27,096 nt of DNA, taken from Chara braunii. Its lineage: Eukaryota > Streptophyta > Charophyceae > Charales > Characeae. Positions 9,573 through 20,981 of this stretch are shown one piece after another (positions within the stretch are counted from its first letter, which is position 1; each line of letters starts with the position of its first letter). The position numbers and the translations under genes were made by a program. Below the pieces are notes generated by a model that was not told where the DNA came from, did not search any database, and saw nothing but the letters and a program-made list of their open reading frames with translations. The stretch is taken from assembly GCA_003427395.1 (NCBI GenBank), contig BFEA01000410.1, positions 218,238-245,333 of the forward strand, read 5' to 3'.

Positions 9573-9665
9573 GATATTGAATGGTTGAAGGAATATATCG
9601 TGAGGGGTCACCCTTTACGATATTGAACGGCTGAAGGACACGTCGTTCGGCCCTCGCGACATTTC
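9573..9665 (+). repeat. tandem duplication, 46-bp period
   Basis: GATATTGAATGGTTGAAGGA at 9573 is repeated as GATATTGAACGGCTGAAGGA at 9619. The two copies differ mainly by C/T changes. It is a small local duplication with no coding sense. Confidence 0.7.
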
Positions 9666-10620
9666 CGCCTTCAAGGTGGGGTGTCTCGACGGCCAATGCA
9701 GATAGGCTCTGTACGAGGAAAATTCCTCCCCGGCAGAGTCTAGGGCTTGGTATGACCTGGACAAGGACCTTGAATCCCGGCCCAGGACCAACGTCCGACT
9801 GAGAAACCCCCAAAAAGCAAATAGACAAAAGGAAAGGTCTTCCCTACGCCTCTCGGTTTCAACCTCTAAGCAGGTTTTTAACATGGGGCCCCTCAGGCCA
9901 CGCGAACATTCATCATAAGTGCACCCACGCATACACACACAAGGGAGATAGAGTTGTGACGACCACTTCTCACAGGCACGGTGGAATTCCTCACAACCAT
10001 ATGTATATATATGGGATCGCAGGCAATCCAACTCCAAAATCCGAGCCACAAGACATACCTGCAATCACATCAAGAATCGAATGACAAAACACGGACGACA
10101 CGGAGTCAACCCCAACCAATTTCCGCACTCATACCCGTTGCTTTAGCCATGCAAACCCCAACCTCCTGTCCAACCAACCATAATTAAGTACTCAGTACCT
10201 TTGTCAAATGGCCATTCAATAAAAGTCCGGGCGAAACCCTCAACAAACAATAAAGTCACCAGGGCTAAAGCCTTTTAGGTTGGGTATGGAGAGTGACTTG
10301 GAGTTGAGTCGTAGACCGACGAATCGGCAACCGACCTGTTAGCAGTGATAACTGAAGACGATCCTTATAGGATCGAGCTGAAGTTAGTCCAAGTCCTGGA
10401 TCAGACGTTTGAGAAATATCTGTACCATAAGACAGGTCAATGCCCAAGCCAAATCATCAGCACATGGGGGATGAACCTCCATAGCACATCCCCACTTAAG
10501 TTGTCTGCCCACTAATCCAAGCCTACCTCTAGCTAGTGCCCAAGCAAAGGTAGGCTAACAGCAGAATCTCCCCTATTCATTCAGGGTGGATCGCCAGAGT
10601 CGCTACCTGTCAAAATATAA
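9666..10620. other. no gene seen
   Basis: No convincing reading frame. A perfect hairpin CGATCCT-TAT-AGGATCG lies at 10359-10375, and a short TATATATATGGG stretch lies near 10003-10014. Nothing else is recognised. Confidence 0.45.
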
Positions 10621-11290
10621 TCTATCTCCTTTAAAACTGAGAAAATTTCGGCAGCGCTTCCAGTAGAAAAAGTGTCTTTCCAGAATTTATATCAGCCCCG
10701 ATGTAACAGCCAAAATAGTCTATAACTCTGGAAAGTCAACTTTTGTCAAGATCCCTTGATTAGTAGAAAGTTGGGCAGCACTCCCTTTAGAAATGAAGAT
10801 CTCACAGATTTATACTAAAACAGGTTTGGACTCAGCCCACAACCTTGAGCCCAACTCAGACAAAATCTGACTAACTCCTTAGTTTTGCAAAAATTTCCGC
10901 ATCACTCCCCCTAGAAAGGTGTTTTCCCAAATTTTATACAAAGTCAAGTTTAAGCTGAAGACTAACTTTGACTTCCCAAAGTCCAATTCTGTCTAACTCC
11001 CTGAATTAGCAAAAATTTGGGCAGCACTTCCTTTCGAAAAGGGGACTTTCCAAATTTTTACTAAGTCAGATATAAAGAAAAGACAAGTTGAACTTTGACA
11101 AGTCAAAATTTATCTAACTCCTTGAATCTGTAGAAATTTCGGCAGCGCTTCCCATAGAGAAAGTAGCTTACCAAAATTTATACAAGTCCAAGTATAACAA
11201 TAAGTCTCAGAAAATGCAAGAATCGATCTAAGTAAAATAAGGTCAACTCAGAAAATGCACGAATTTACCTAACTCCTATCGCTCTAGCAC
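10621..11290 (+). repeat. degenerate 120-bp tandem array, about 5.5 units
   Basis: Units start near 10623, 10751, 10871, 10993, 11114 and 11269, most beginning CTAACTCC. Each carries a core like AAATTTCGGCAGCRCTTCC about 25 bases in, then a CCAAATTTATAC-like block. Periods are 128, 120, 122 and 121 bases. The last interval is 155 bases because of an internal duplication (CTCAGAAAATGCA twice, at about 11204 and 11248). Arrays with this sort of core are, as I recall, common in non-coding parts of plant gypsy elements, but I cannot name the family. Confidence 0.8.
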
Positions 11291-11384
11291 GTGACGAGCC
11301 TCTAAAACAACTACCTGTCAACCTGAAACCCTGACCAAGTAGTAATCTCACTCAGCCACATCAACATAAAAATTTTCCAGGATT

Positions 11385-11812
11385 AAATAATCATTCTAGA
11401 GTAAAATTACATTCTAAATTTTAAATTTTTATTTAATCTTTAAATATGTAATTCCAATTTTAAAATTTTCCGTCTTACTTGAAGACTTTCCTTCCAAGAA
11501 TAGGGTATCCCTTCTTATTTGAACTGCATGCTAGAGATGGAATGAAAGTCTGGATGAGTTCATGAAATATTTTAATTGGACTGTCATTCTAAGTAAGGAT
11601 TTCCAGTCATAAATAAGTTAATCCAATCTAAATTAGACGATATTTGTTGTAATAGAATTAAAGTCTAATTAAAACATTTCAAAAACTCGTCCAGACTTTC
11701 ATTCCATCTTGAACAAATAGATGTAGTTGGAAGGGAAAGCTCATATTTAGATGAGAACTTATTAAATTAAATTGGAAATTTAGAATTGGACAAACATTAG
11801 AATGATAATTCA
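11385..11812. mobile_element. foldback / MITE-like long hairpin
   Basis: The two halves are inverted copies. The outer ends are ATAATCATTCTA (11387-11398) and TTAGAATGATAATT (11797-11810). The inner arms at 11536-11583 and 11662-11708 match over about 48 bases (GATGGAATGAAAGTCTGG against its complement). Matching continues with gaps between these blocks, giving arms of roughly 190 bases around a centre near 11620. The element is AT-rich, with no reading frame. It resembles a MITE capable of giving a long hairpin RNA. The target duplication is not clear. Confidence 0.72.
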
Positions 11813-11989
11813 TAAATATGAGGGATTTTTTTTTTTATGGAATGTTTTTTCAACTTTAATTTCTCATGGGAATTTTTCTGTTGATGCAGGCCAAACCACA
11901 AAGGTAAGTACTCTCACCAACCCCAAACTCTTTAGCGGTCAATAGTTAATGCTCCCTCCGTGAATTACCCCCTTCATACCCAACTTACA

Positions 11990-12910
11990 TAAGGCATAGG
12001 TCAGGCCACCTAAACTTACAGAGCGCGCCTAACTTAGCCAGACCTAAAGTCAGAATACCTAAACTTATAGAACATTATGACTTAGCCATGTATACACAAA
12101 CAGAGGACACAACTACTTCTCTCTTCTTTGGGCATATGACTAGGCCACTCCAGCCGCCCTGAACTATCTAAATAGCCAAGTTATATATATTTATCTGAAC
12201 TTAATCTTCAAGGTGGACATAAGGCTGAGCCGCTCAACTTAGAACACTGCTCAGCCTGCCCAAGTTTACCTTCAGTTATATCTCTTGCTTATACTCTCTT
12301 CAATTATGATAAGCTATAGCCAGGCTACCTAAACTTATAGAGGGACCTGACTAGTCTGTTCTTAACAACATAATAATATAATATAACCAAATCATAACCA
12401 TTGGGTTCCCACATGTAAATTTATAAAGCGGTCTGACCCTCTGCCAGGTTTGTTCCTTTCTGATCAAGTCTGTGCGAGGCAGTAGGCTAGACCACCTAAA
12501 CTTATAGAGCGGCCTGCCTCCTGCCAGAATTACTCTCTCGGAACAAAACGTGAGAAGGGCTGAACCACCTGAACTTATTGAGCGGTTCAGACCTCCTCGT
12601 TCAGAACCAAAAAAACTGGAAGAACTCCCAAATAAACAAGGCGACCCAAGACACCTAAACTTATAGGGCGCCCAGGGTTCCTGAAAATCACTCACAGTCC
12701 AACCCGCACAAGTCAGAGCAGTCAGGTCACCTAAACTTATAGAGTGTCCTGACCCTCCATGCAATTCGCAACACTGGGTCTCCCCATACTTATGGGGACC
12801 TCCCAACCTCCAGAGTTTCAGGCTACCTAAACTTGTAGAGCGGCCCAATGCTCCATGCAAGACTAGAATAAACAAAACGTTGGGCTTCCCTAAACTTACG
12901 GGGACCTCCC
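11990..12910 (+). repeat. array of CACCTAAACTTATAGAGCGG-type short repeats
   Basis: The motif (A)CCTAAACTTATAGAG(C)GGCCTGAC recurs in diverged form near 12009, 12058, 12329, 12490, 12561, 12649, 12728, 12823 and 12886, usually followed by CCTCC and a TGCAA word. Intervals in the denser part are about 60-95 bases, so this is a degraded tandem array. A minus-strand open frame across 12351-12875 simply reads the repeated motif. Such arrays are typical of non-coding retrotransposon regions. Confidence 0.72.
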
Positions 12911-15900
12911 AGCCTTAACGACCCAATCAGACTGCACACAATACTGCCTTCCTCCCAACCTTTCCCCCAGATGCACCCTCCTTCGTTCACAGTCTGCTTT
13001 TAGGCAACCAACAAAGTCTGAAGTTGAAATTGCACATACATTCCTTTATTTTAGTCTAAGTTCACATCATGAAAGTCAAACCAAATCAGAGTACAGGAGT
13101 TACGCAATATGCTCAGTCAAACCATAGAAAGATGTACAGATAGGGGTTATAGTTTGGTTTATAGAAGGAGTCAGGGAATTACCACCCAGTTCCCCGCCTC
13201 CAGGACTCCGCCTGAGTCCCGGCAGAGCTCCCGCAATCGGTGGGGCAACCTCCCACAAAGGCCTTGGCACGGAGTGCGGGTTTCAATCCCTCCTGCCGCC
13301 TTCCTCTCAGAACCAAAGGGGCAGATTTGGGTGAAGAAGGACAGGAAGAGAAAGAGTAAGACTCTCAGATAGAAAGGTACACTCAGACTTGCGTGAGAGG
13401 GCCTTCAATCCTTCAACGCCTGAGGGCTCGACAATGGCCGCCAGGAATGCAGCAGCTTGGTCAAACCACTGTCAAACAGTTGAAGTCGCCCTCTGATAGC
13501 TCCCTTGAACCACAACACTACCCCCCCATCACAATCTAGCCACTCTTCCCAGTCTCAGCACGTCTCCCTAGACTAAATGCTGCTGTACTCCGCCTCGAAG
13601 TGTCGATGACTCCGCGGGACCTCAACAGACGGTCGCGCGTCCGTCACTTGCATGCAATTACAGGGCGCTGCAGCAGCGCACTTCATAAGCCTCACCACGT
13701 CGCCACGCTGCTCACCAAGTCGTTGGTGCTTGGCACGGCAAATGTTGCTGTAGCGGCAACCCTGAAGCTACCTGTAACAGTTCCCCCGCACCTCAATTCA
13801 CAGTGCAGACCGGATGCAGCCGCCTCAGCGAAGAGCTCTGAGTACAACAAAGACCCCAGCACTGCCTAACGAGTATACAGTACCCGCAGCAGAACGCATA
13901 GCGTGTACCGCAGCTCTTCGTCGAAGCACAACGAGCCGCGCCCAACAACCAAGCAACTATACACAGCAAGGCTCAGCCGCAACTCGTAACAGTTTGCGGT
14001 GGCTGCCCATACTGGCTACCGGGTGATACAGCAGCAACCCCTCCCCCCGTGAGTTCGTTCCTTTAAGTCTGCTCGCCCTCGTGCCCAAGTATTCGCCACT
14101 GCCAGGTAGGCACTTCGATCCCCTTTCACGGACCTCTGCGCACGAGTGAGACCGGGGAACGCCGCCCTCACAACCAAGATGAGCCGGGTGAAACTTAATC
14201 TCCAACCTCAAAGTGACCAGGTACGCACTCTTTCTCCCCCGCTGCCCTTTCAATAAGATAAACGAAAAAGAGAAGTTCAAGCGAAACCTTTGCTAGACCG
14301 CGGGTAGGTGCGTATTCAGATTCGCCCTCGCCCGCTCTCCTCTTTGCTGGTACGAGCAACGCCCCGGGCGACAAGAAGCTCCCAACCCCCATGACTGCCC
14401 TCCCGATACTCCCACCGATAGGACGGGCCGAAGCCGAAAGAACCTCCCACTGACAACGACCAGATACATGATAACTCAAAATCGCTCCATCACTTGCGTA
14501 GTTCGCAACCTTGTAGCCCCGAATCCAGCCATCGACTCCCTAATCCGAATTCTCAAACAGGTTCATAGCCTCCCAATTCGTTAGTGCAGAGCCCCCCCCC
14601 CTTATTCAACTAAAGTCGCGATGCAGGCCTAACATCTCCTTTCTTCCTCCATAGCCTTGAGCGCTCCCCTTTTTCTACTAACACCCCTTACACTCCCTCA
14701 CTCGCTGTTCTGACTCCACCATCGAACTCGCGGAGGTCAAAACCCCCCAAATCACCTTCTTTCCTGCTCAAAACGGCCAAGAGCTAAGCGAGCTCAGTAC
14801 TCCCTGCTGCGCCCAGCCCGACTTTCCGCCATCCCCAATTTGTGCGCCTGCATGCACCCGGCTCTGCCCGACGTCCCCATTCATTCGCCAAACCACTCCG
14901 TCTTCCCACAACGCTGCCTTCTCGTTGGTGCGCCGAGACGTACCACATCAAAAAGACGAGGCACTCGAAAAAGGAGGTCAACAGCCGCGGAGCTCCGACC
15001 GCTCCTCAATTTATAGTTGCCACCACGCCCGCGGCCCACCGATCTTTCCTGCCTTACTCAAATTTTAGCGGATGCCCCGGTGGACTCTCTTGCAGCGGCG
15101 TCCGACGGCCCCTCGGAATCCAGGCAGCCCTGGCGCCACTCCAGCTTGTTAGATTGCGCACGGACCTGGCCTCCTTTCGAGGTTTATACGTGCTATCCAT
15201 ACACAGGGGCCCTTCGAATCTCCTCGGTATCGTTTTAGTTTTAGCAGTCGCGCAGCGTGACGTCAGCTTGGGGAAAAATCTCCACGGCCCTTTTCTTTAT
15301 TTCGTTGGCACACCCCTACCTCGGGTTGCGTCCGGGTTCATCCCCGAACCTTCATGAATGCTCCTTGCCCCGCTGTCACGTAGATCTTCCTACAGGGGGT
15401 CTTCGGCTGGTTCCTACCTTGCCAAATTCTCCGCACGGATTTGGCCTCCCTCTGAGGACAGATTCGGCGCGCCGTACGCCCCTTACCCTGCATCGAGCAT
15501 TTCGGCCCCGCCCCCAGTTTTCACCCTTGCCTCGTCGGCATGTCGCGCCGATCCTCGGAGGTTCAGCCATCCTCTGAGGGTCTGGCCTCTTCCTCCTTTT
15601 CCCGAGGATCTGGCCTTATTTTGAGGCCTGATTCAAACACGACCTCAACCATCACTTGGCCAAAAGGCTCTGGGGCAACCCAGCTAACGACACTGAGCCC
15701 CCCTTACGCGGCCCAAGCAATTCGGAATACTTGGCTTTACCCACCAAGTTCTGTCATCTGGGTCCAAGCGCCGGTCTGCATTTCAATAGTTCATGGGTGT
15801 ACCCACCGCGGTTTCACGCCCACATACGGGCCTGAAAAATAATAGTAACAGAAATTCGGAATAAACAAATTATACGTAAATAGCTATATAAACCCCGCAA

Positions 15901-16175
15901 AACATGCGGCAATCGGGGGGAAACCGCTGCCCCCATAGTTGTAAAAGGCGAGGGGGATAGTCCCGCGGGCCCATCAACCCCTCAAGCCTTTCCGCCGAGC
16001 TCCTCCGCTCCCTTACTACATGCTGTTAGCCTCGATCCCTGCGTCCACTGCATACCAGTCTGATGTTGTAACCAATAGGGCTAAGCCCAAGCCTGTGACC
16101 AGCAGGTGCGGCTTCCCACATAAAGTGGTAGCGCGCGGCGCTCCGGGCCAAGATACCGCCCCGGCCACCCTTTCA
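12911..16175. other. GC-rich stretch, no recognisable gene
   Basis: Many overlapping open frames exist because the DNA is GC-rich, but none has a motif or length that stands out. A short motif of the type GGATCTGGCCTC-TTTGAGG recurs loosely near 15163, 15437 and 15606. A TATA-like CTATATAAACC lies at 15883-15893. If the gypsy element downstream keeps its own 5' LTR, it must lie in the last part of this stretch, but no second copy is present after pol to prove it. Confidence 0.4.
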
Positions 16176-16295
16176 GCCCACATTTGTACCCACGGCCCCT
16201 AGGTGCCCGCACCGGCCTACCACCCCGCGCCGTGGCCGTCCCGTACGCCCACATTTGTACCCACGGCCCCTAGGTGCCCGCGCCGGCCTACCACC
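16176..16295 (+). repeat. direct repeat of 49 bp with 71-bp period
   Basis: A 49-base sequence starting GCCCACATTTGTACCCACGG at 16176 recurs at 16247 with a single A/G difference, separated by 22 unrelated bases. The near-identity contrasts with the decayed state of its surroundings, so the duplication is probably recent. Confidence 0.9.
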
Positions 16296-17134
16296 ATCGG
16301 TCGCACGCGCCGACAAAAAAACGAACTTTCATACCTTACCCAAACCCGTAACACGGTCCGGGTCGGCCGACTACACCGGCCGCCCCCTCAATCAAAAAAA
16401 TCACACGCGCGCCTTAAAATTGCACGCCCACATACCTCCCGACTTAGCCAAGGCGGGTCCTGCACACGGTCGGATCTCGCGCGACTTATTTTGACCAAGC
16501 CCATTGTTCTTGTCACCTGCAAAAACCAGGGCGGATACCCTTGTAAGGGTATTCGCGCCGACAACGTAACCTCCATCGCCCAAGCTACTCTAACTCATAC
16601 GTGTGTCATGTCCTCGCGGAGCCCGGAATCATTATCTTAGGGACCGAATTCCCTCCCTATCATCGCATCCTGCCTTACCATCCTGGCTCGCAATCGCTCC
16701 TTACTGGCCCCAACCCCCGTGCTTAGAGTATCTGCGGGACCACGAAAAACCGACCCTCCGGTTTCATCCGGCGAACTCGTTGGGAGGAAGAACGACGGGC
16801 GCACAGTCTTAGATTGAGGCCAGCCGCGTCGGATTTGGAGACTTGCGAAATTCGACGTCGGCAGGTGACGAATCAGCAAGACACCCATAACGTCCCGATA
16901 GTGCACCAGATACGACCCCGACCTGGACGGCAAAACCAATAGAGGCGGTAGCTCTGTTCCCCAGAGCAAAGACCTCGCCTACCGTCCTGCACTCGTATCC
17001 CAAAGCTTGCCACATGAGATCTCAGCTCTGATATGGGACTCCACCCCCACTTTCCTAAAATTCTTGGCACAACCCCTTTTCGCACTTCCAGGCCCACTCA
17101 CACTCCGATCAGGATGTTGCGTCGGGCGTGAGGT

Positions 17135-17147
17135 TGGTATCGGAGCC
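17135..17147 (+). promoter_or_regulatory. second primer binding site (Met tRNA type)
   Basis: TGGTATCGGAGCC differs by one base from the usual plant site TGGTATCAGAGCC. It lies 143 bases before the gag ATG, which is the normal arrangement. It implies a 5' LTR ending just upstream, around 17120-17132. Confidence 0.78.
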
Positions 17148-17290
17148 GACAAGTAGCACGCCCAAAGATTATCAATCAGGTAGGGCATAGGGACGATCTG
17201 GTGAACAGAGGGCGTCCTAGGCATAGGAACGTGCCACGACGTGACCCTATAATAACCCGGAGTAGAGTGGTCGGTTGGCAGGCTGCCAAT

Positions 17291-18290
17291 ATGAATGCCA
17301 ACCTGACACCAAACGTTGTTGGGGCCCTAGCCCCTCGAGCACGTGCCCCGACGACTCCGCGTGATTTATACCTTTTTGACCATGCACATCATCTGGCCGG
17401 AGCATGGCTAGCCACGCTACCTGCACAACAATATGACAATGATGAGGCCAGAATCAACATACTCACCAAGTTGGGAGGGGACGCGCTCCATTGGTTCACT
17501 ACTTACGTTTGGGTAGATCTTCCGACCTTCGAAAGAAACTTCTTAAACCGATTTGATTACATCCACCCTGAGCAGGCTTTCTTCCTGATCAAAGACCGAG
17601 TCCAGAAGCCCCTTGAATCCGTCGCCGAATACCGCAGTATGTTCTATAGGTTGTTTGTTAAGTCTGAACGCGGCGAAAATGTCAAAAGAGATTTGTTTAT
17701 CGATGGGCTTCGTAGTCGAACGATGAGGGCGAAGCTGCGAAAGCAGTTTCCCCCCATCAATCACACCATGCAACATATCATGGATGCTGCGGAAGAAATG
17801 AAGAAGAAGTTTGCCGCTAGCTTCTTAGAAGGGGAAGACCACGCCAAGGAAGGGGACTCGTCGGAATTGGCTAGAGTGAAGGCCGAACTAGCTGGGATGC
17901 GAAACAAATTTGAAAACATGGTCTTCGTCTCCGGCCCCGTTACTTACCTGAGAACAATACTAGACGCAACCACGGGACTACATGTGATGGTCACACCTAC
18001 ACCTCCCCCACGCGTGCCTCCCCTCGATCCCCCCGCGAAACCAAGTGAGTCAAACGCTATACTGGAGCTAACCCGAACACTGGTTAGCCTGATGCAAGAA
18101 AGCAAGAAAGAACAACATGAGCATAATGCCCGAATAGAAGCCATGATGAGAATGATGCGCCCTATTGTCGTCTGAGTTGCGCTCATAACACAAGCAGCAA
18201 CGGCCCCCGCTCAGGCTGTAAGTGGTGCAGCGACTAATCTAGGTGTCTGTTACACGTGTCACTAGCCTGACCACCTGGCCTGAACTGCCC
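17291..18290 (+). pseudogene. gag: gypsy gag (capsid and broken zinc knuckle)
   Basis: Gag forms the retrotransposon particle and binds its RNA. The frame is open from before 17201, but the first ATG is at 17291, giving 294 residues to a TGA at 18173. The middle part shows the retrotransposon gag domain: DNDEARINILTKLGGDALHW, then a run to FLNRFDYIHPEQAF, and a region ending in KLRKQFPP. The C-terminal part is rich in charged residues and proline. After the stop the same frame continues to a zinc knuckle at 18248-18288. There Cys-x2-Cys and His are kept, but a TAG, a TGA and a one-base loss separate them from the last Cys. The original gag was therefore longer by about 40 residues. Confidence 0.9.
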
Positions 18291-18819
18291 CAACCGACCA
18301 GCACAAGTTTCGGTAGGAGCCACCCCTATGGCAACAACACCGGTAGCCAACAGATCGGGAAGAGCGGGCATGATGATTGAGGAGATAGAAGGGGGGTGGG
18401 GGGGGTGCGATAGCTACCACCAAGGAAGCTGCATAACTTATCCCGCTCGAATAATACATCTCGCTGGGCTACCCAGAGTTGGGAATGATTGGAACCATCC
18501 GCCCAGCGAACGAGCAACGAGAAATAGCAGAATGAAGGTCGTCCCCCGGAGAAACGGAATCAGGTGGTCCTGCCTTCGTTACGGGAGAAATTGATGTCCT
18601 CAATATCGTCCGAGCCCTGGATCATCGAATCCCCTTGCCTATCGGGCATCTGCTGTCCATATTGGAACAAGTGATTGAACGAATGATGCAGCCCGAAAAC
18701 GGTTTTCCCTCACTAAGCAAGCAGCCATCAAAGGGAAAGCCCCCGCCTGCGAAGACAAACCAGATGTCCCCAGCGCCTCGGACCCGATATGGTTAGGACT
18801 CATCTAAAACGATGATCAT
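18291..18819 (+). other. gag-pol linker, heavily decayed
   Basis: This lies between the zinc knuckle and protease. No frame stays open for long and no domain is recognised. A G-rich stretch at about 18391-18407 may mark a mutation-prone run. Confidence 0.5.
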
Positions 18820-19200
18820 TTTCTGCACATTAAGGTCATTTCGTGGAAATTCGTGGAATGCGACATAGAGGTCTGGGGAAATCCGTACAATGCTATTATC
18901 GACTCAGGGGCCGCGGTCCTAGCCATTTCTTTGAGGGTCGTGGAACGGTCAGGAAGAAGAAAGGATCTCATCCCGTTGGCAAAAGGAGATCACCTTGTCT
19001 CCGCCGACGAGGAAAAGATCAAGGTAGTAGGAAGGATGACAACTGTTGCGTTTTGACTACGGAAAGTTCACTCGCTGGGAGTCTGGGAGATGTCGTGGTA
19101 CTAAACGTAAATACATATGATGTTCTTTTAGGATTACCAGCCCTTACCGCACTAAAAGTCAATCTCAATTCCGAGAGGCGGGTTGTCATTCTGCGGAACA
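18820..19200 (+). pseudogene. pol: gypsy aspartic protease, frameshifted
   Basis: This would cleave the Gag-Pol polyprotein. The active-site motif Asp-Ser-Gly-Ala is intact at 18901-18912 in the context NAIIDSGAAVLAIS. The frame closes at a TGA (19054). The second half of the fold (TYDVLLGLPALTALKVNL, from about 19114) is in another frame, so at least one frameshift lies near 19054-19110. Both halves fit a retropepsin of normal size. The open frame here begins with GTG, so it is part of a polyprotein and not an independent gene. Confidence 0.85.
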
Positions 19201-19398
19201 CGGGCGGGAAATCATACGTTATCCCGATGCGCTTAACTCTCTGGACTACGCTGCCTGCCATTTGGAAAGCCCCCCCGAGACTGGAGAACCACTCCTTGTG
19301 ATCACCTAGAAGAAAACGAACCAGGGAGAAATGGCACTAGAGCTGCCAAGCAGCTCTTTTGACAGCGAGGACGAATCAGACCAGTAATCCGGAATATT

Positions 19399-19821
19399 GT
19401 GCACAATCTGATGCGCTACCCCGTTCGACAGAAAAAAATAAAAACATTTGTCCTTATGGAAAGAAATCTCCAACGGACGCAAGCTATAATCTTAGGGGAA
19501 CCACTCGTACAAGTGTCTCGAATGGCTGATTCTTTGGAACGCCCTTGGACCTTATACGAAGCCACCACCCCGCTTCTCTCGAGATACAACGACAAGAAAG
19601 CATTCTGCGACATTACGGGATTACCTCGTTCCATGCTCTCTACAGGGAAAGAGGTTCGATTGTTGCGACAGGGCGCCGAAGACAGGACTTTGGAACGCCC
19701 TAGGCGCGGCAAGCCTTACGAATTCGTAATGAAGATCGCTAAGAAACCTATAAGCTTGCAGGACATCGACGACGACGTAACACCAGAAGAACACGTGGCA
19801 ATCCAGGAAGAAGACGCCTAG
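19399..19821 (+). pseudogene. pol: pol linker between protease and RT
   Basis: A 140-residue open frame rich in basic residues in its first half and acidic at its end (DIDDDVTPEEHVAIQEEDA). I recognise no domain. Its position between protease and RT, its strand and its codon-like openness suggest it is the polyprotein linker of the same element. The 200 bases before it (19200-19398) contain stops in all frames. Confidence 0.55.
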
Positions 19822-19989
19822 ATGGTCACCACAATGTTCTCCTGGCGATCAGACAACTCATTTATCTCAGCCCCTCCACCGGGGAACGATAGTAAAAATG
19901 GGTACGAAACAGGTGACAGTTAACATACACGGATAACTCTATGTACTACTTGTGCCCCAGTACGTGCCCGACGAAACTCGTTGACTAAT

Positions 19990-20981
19990 TGCAAATAACC
20001 TAACCGAATATCAAGGGGCAATTAGCGTCGAGGACACAGATATCGGGCCGTCGTTAGTTATTCAGCACGAAATCCAAACTGGAACGCACCCACCAATCCA
20101 CTGCAAGCTATACCGATACTCCCTCACCGAACGAAAGACAGTGTTGGAACGAATCAGGGAATTTAAAGCTAGCGGTTGGATTGAGCCATCTACTGGACCA
20201 TGGTCATTCCCTGTAGTTCTAGTTCCGAGGAAGAACGAGTCGATTCGCATATGCATCGATTATAGGAAGTTAAATGACATCACGATCAAGGATGTGTACC
20301 CCCTCATTAGGATTGATGATATGTTGGATGCGATTGGGTGTGCCAAATATTTTAGTAAATTTGATATCCGCCATGAGTTTCATCATATCCTGTTTAAGGA
20401 GGAGGATCGGTCAAAAACAGCGTTCGTATTGTTCGAAGGCACGTGGCAGTGGGTTGGTTGCCCTATGGGAATATGCAATATGCAGGCTACCTTTCAGAGA
20501 GCGATGAACATCACCTTTCATAACTTCGTCAACAATACCCGACTGACCTAGGGAATGATCAACTTCTGCGTCATTGTGTACATGAACGATATCTTGGTGT
20601 ATTATGAATCGTTTCACAGACATGCTCAACACATTAAATGAACGCTCGGGGCCTTGCGGGATGCTGGATTCAAGATTGCGTTGGAGAAAAGTGAGTTTTT
20701 CCTTTCGGAAATCTCGTTTCTGTGGTATGTGGTGACACGAGGAGTTTTGAGGCCAAATTCGAAAAAAGTCGAGGCGGTTCGGAAAACCCCTACGCCCACG
20801 TCGCTGACGCAGGTTCGAGCCTTCCTAGGGTTGGCCTTGTATTACTGGTGTTTTATCAAGGGGTTTGTGACAATCGTCCGACCTCTAACAAATCTTTTAC
20901 GAAAGGACCAGCCACTGAAGTGGGACGTGGAATGCGAGCAGGTCTTTGGCACCTTAAAGGAGACCCTAGCCTCCACGCCTA
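19990..20981 (+). pseudogene. pol: gypsy reverse transcriptase, catalytic site lost
   Basis: This would copy the element RNA into DNA. One frame runs through, broken by TAG at 20549 and TGA at 20639. Visible parts are the N-terminal block IQTGTHPPI, SGWIEPSTGPWSFPVVLVPR (20171 on), RICIDYRKLNDITIKD, and motif A FSKFDIRHEFHHI with its Asp at 20363. Then come TAFVLFEGTW, motif B GCPMGICNMQATFQ, and the catalytic box at 20579-20590. The last reads Tyr-Met-Asn-Asp where the family has Tyr-x-Asp-Asp, so the first catalytic Asp of the box is replaced. The connection segment (FLGLALYYWCFIKGF, PLTNLLRKDQPLKW) follows until the frame meets the SINE insertion. Confidence 0.93.

Noticed and set aside
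12351-12875. 174-codon minus-strand ORF
   Set aside because: It reads the tandem CACCTAAACTTATAGAG repeats in the antisense direction.
14842-15624. Overlapping plus-strand ORFs of 88-171 codons
   Set aside because: GC-rich DNA keeps several frames open at once; Pro/Ser-rich translations with no recognisable domain.
15883-15893. TATA box of a gypsy 5' LTR
   Set aside because: Only a TATA-like word; without a second LTR copy after pol its role cannot be supported.
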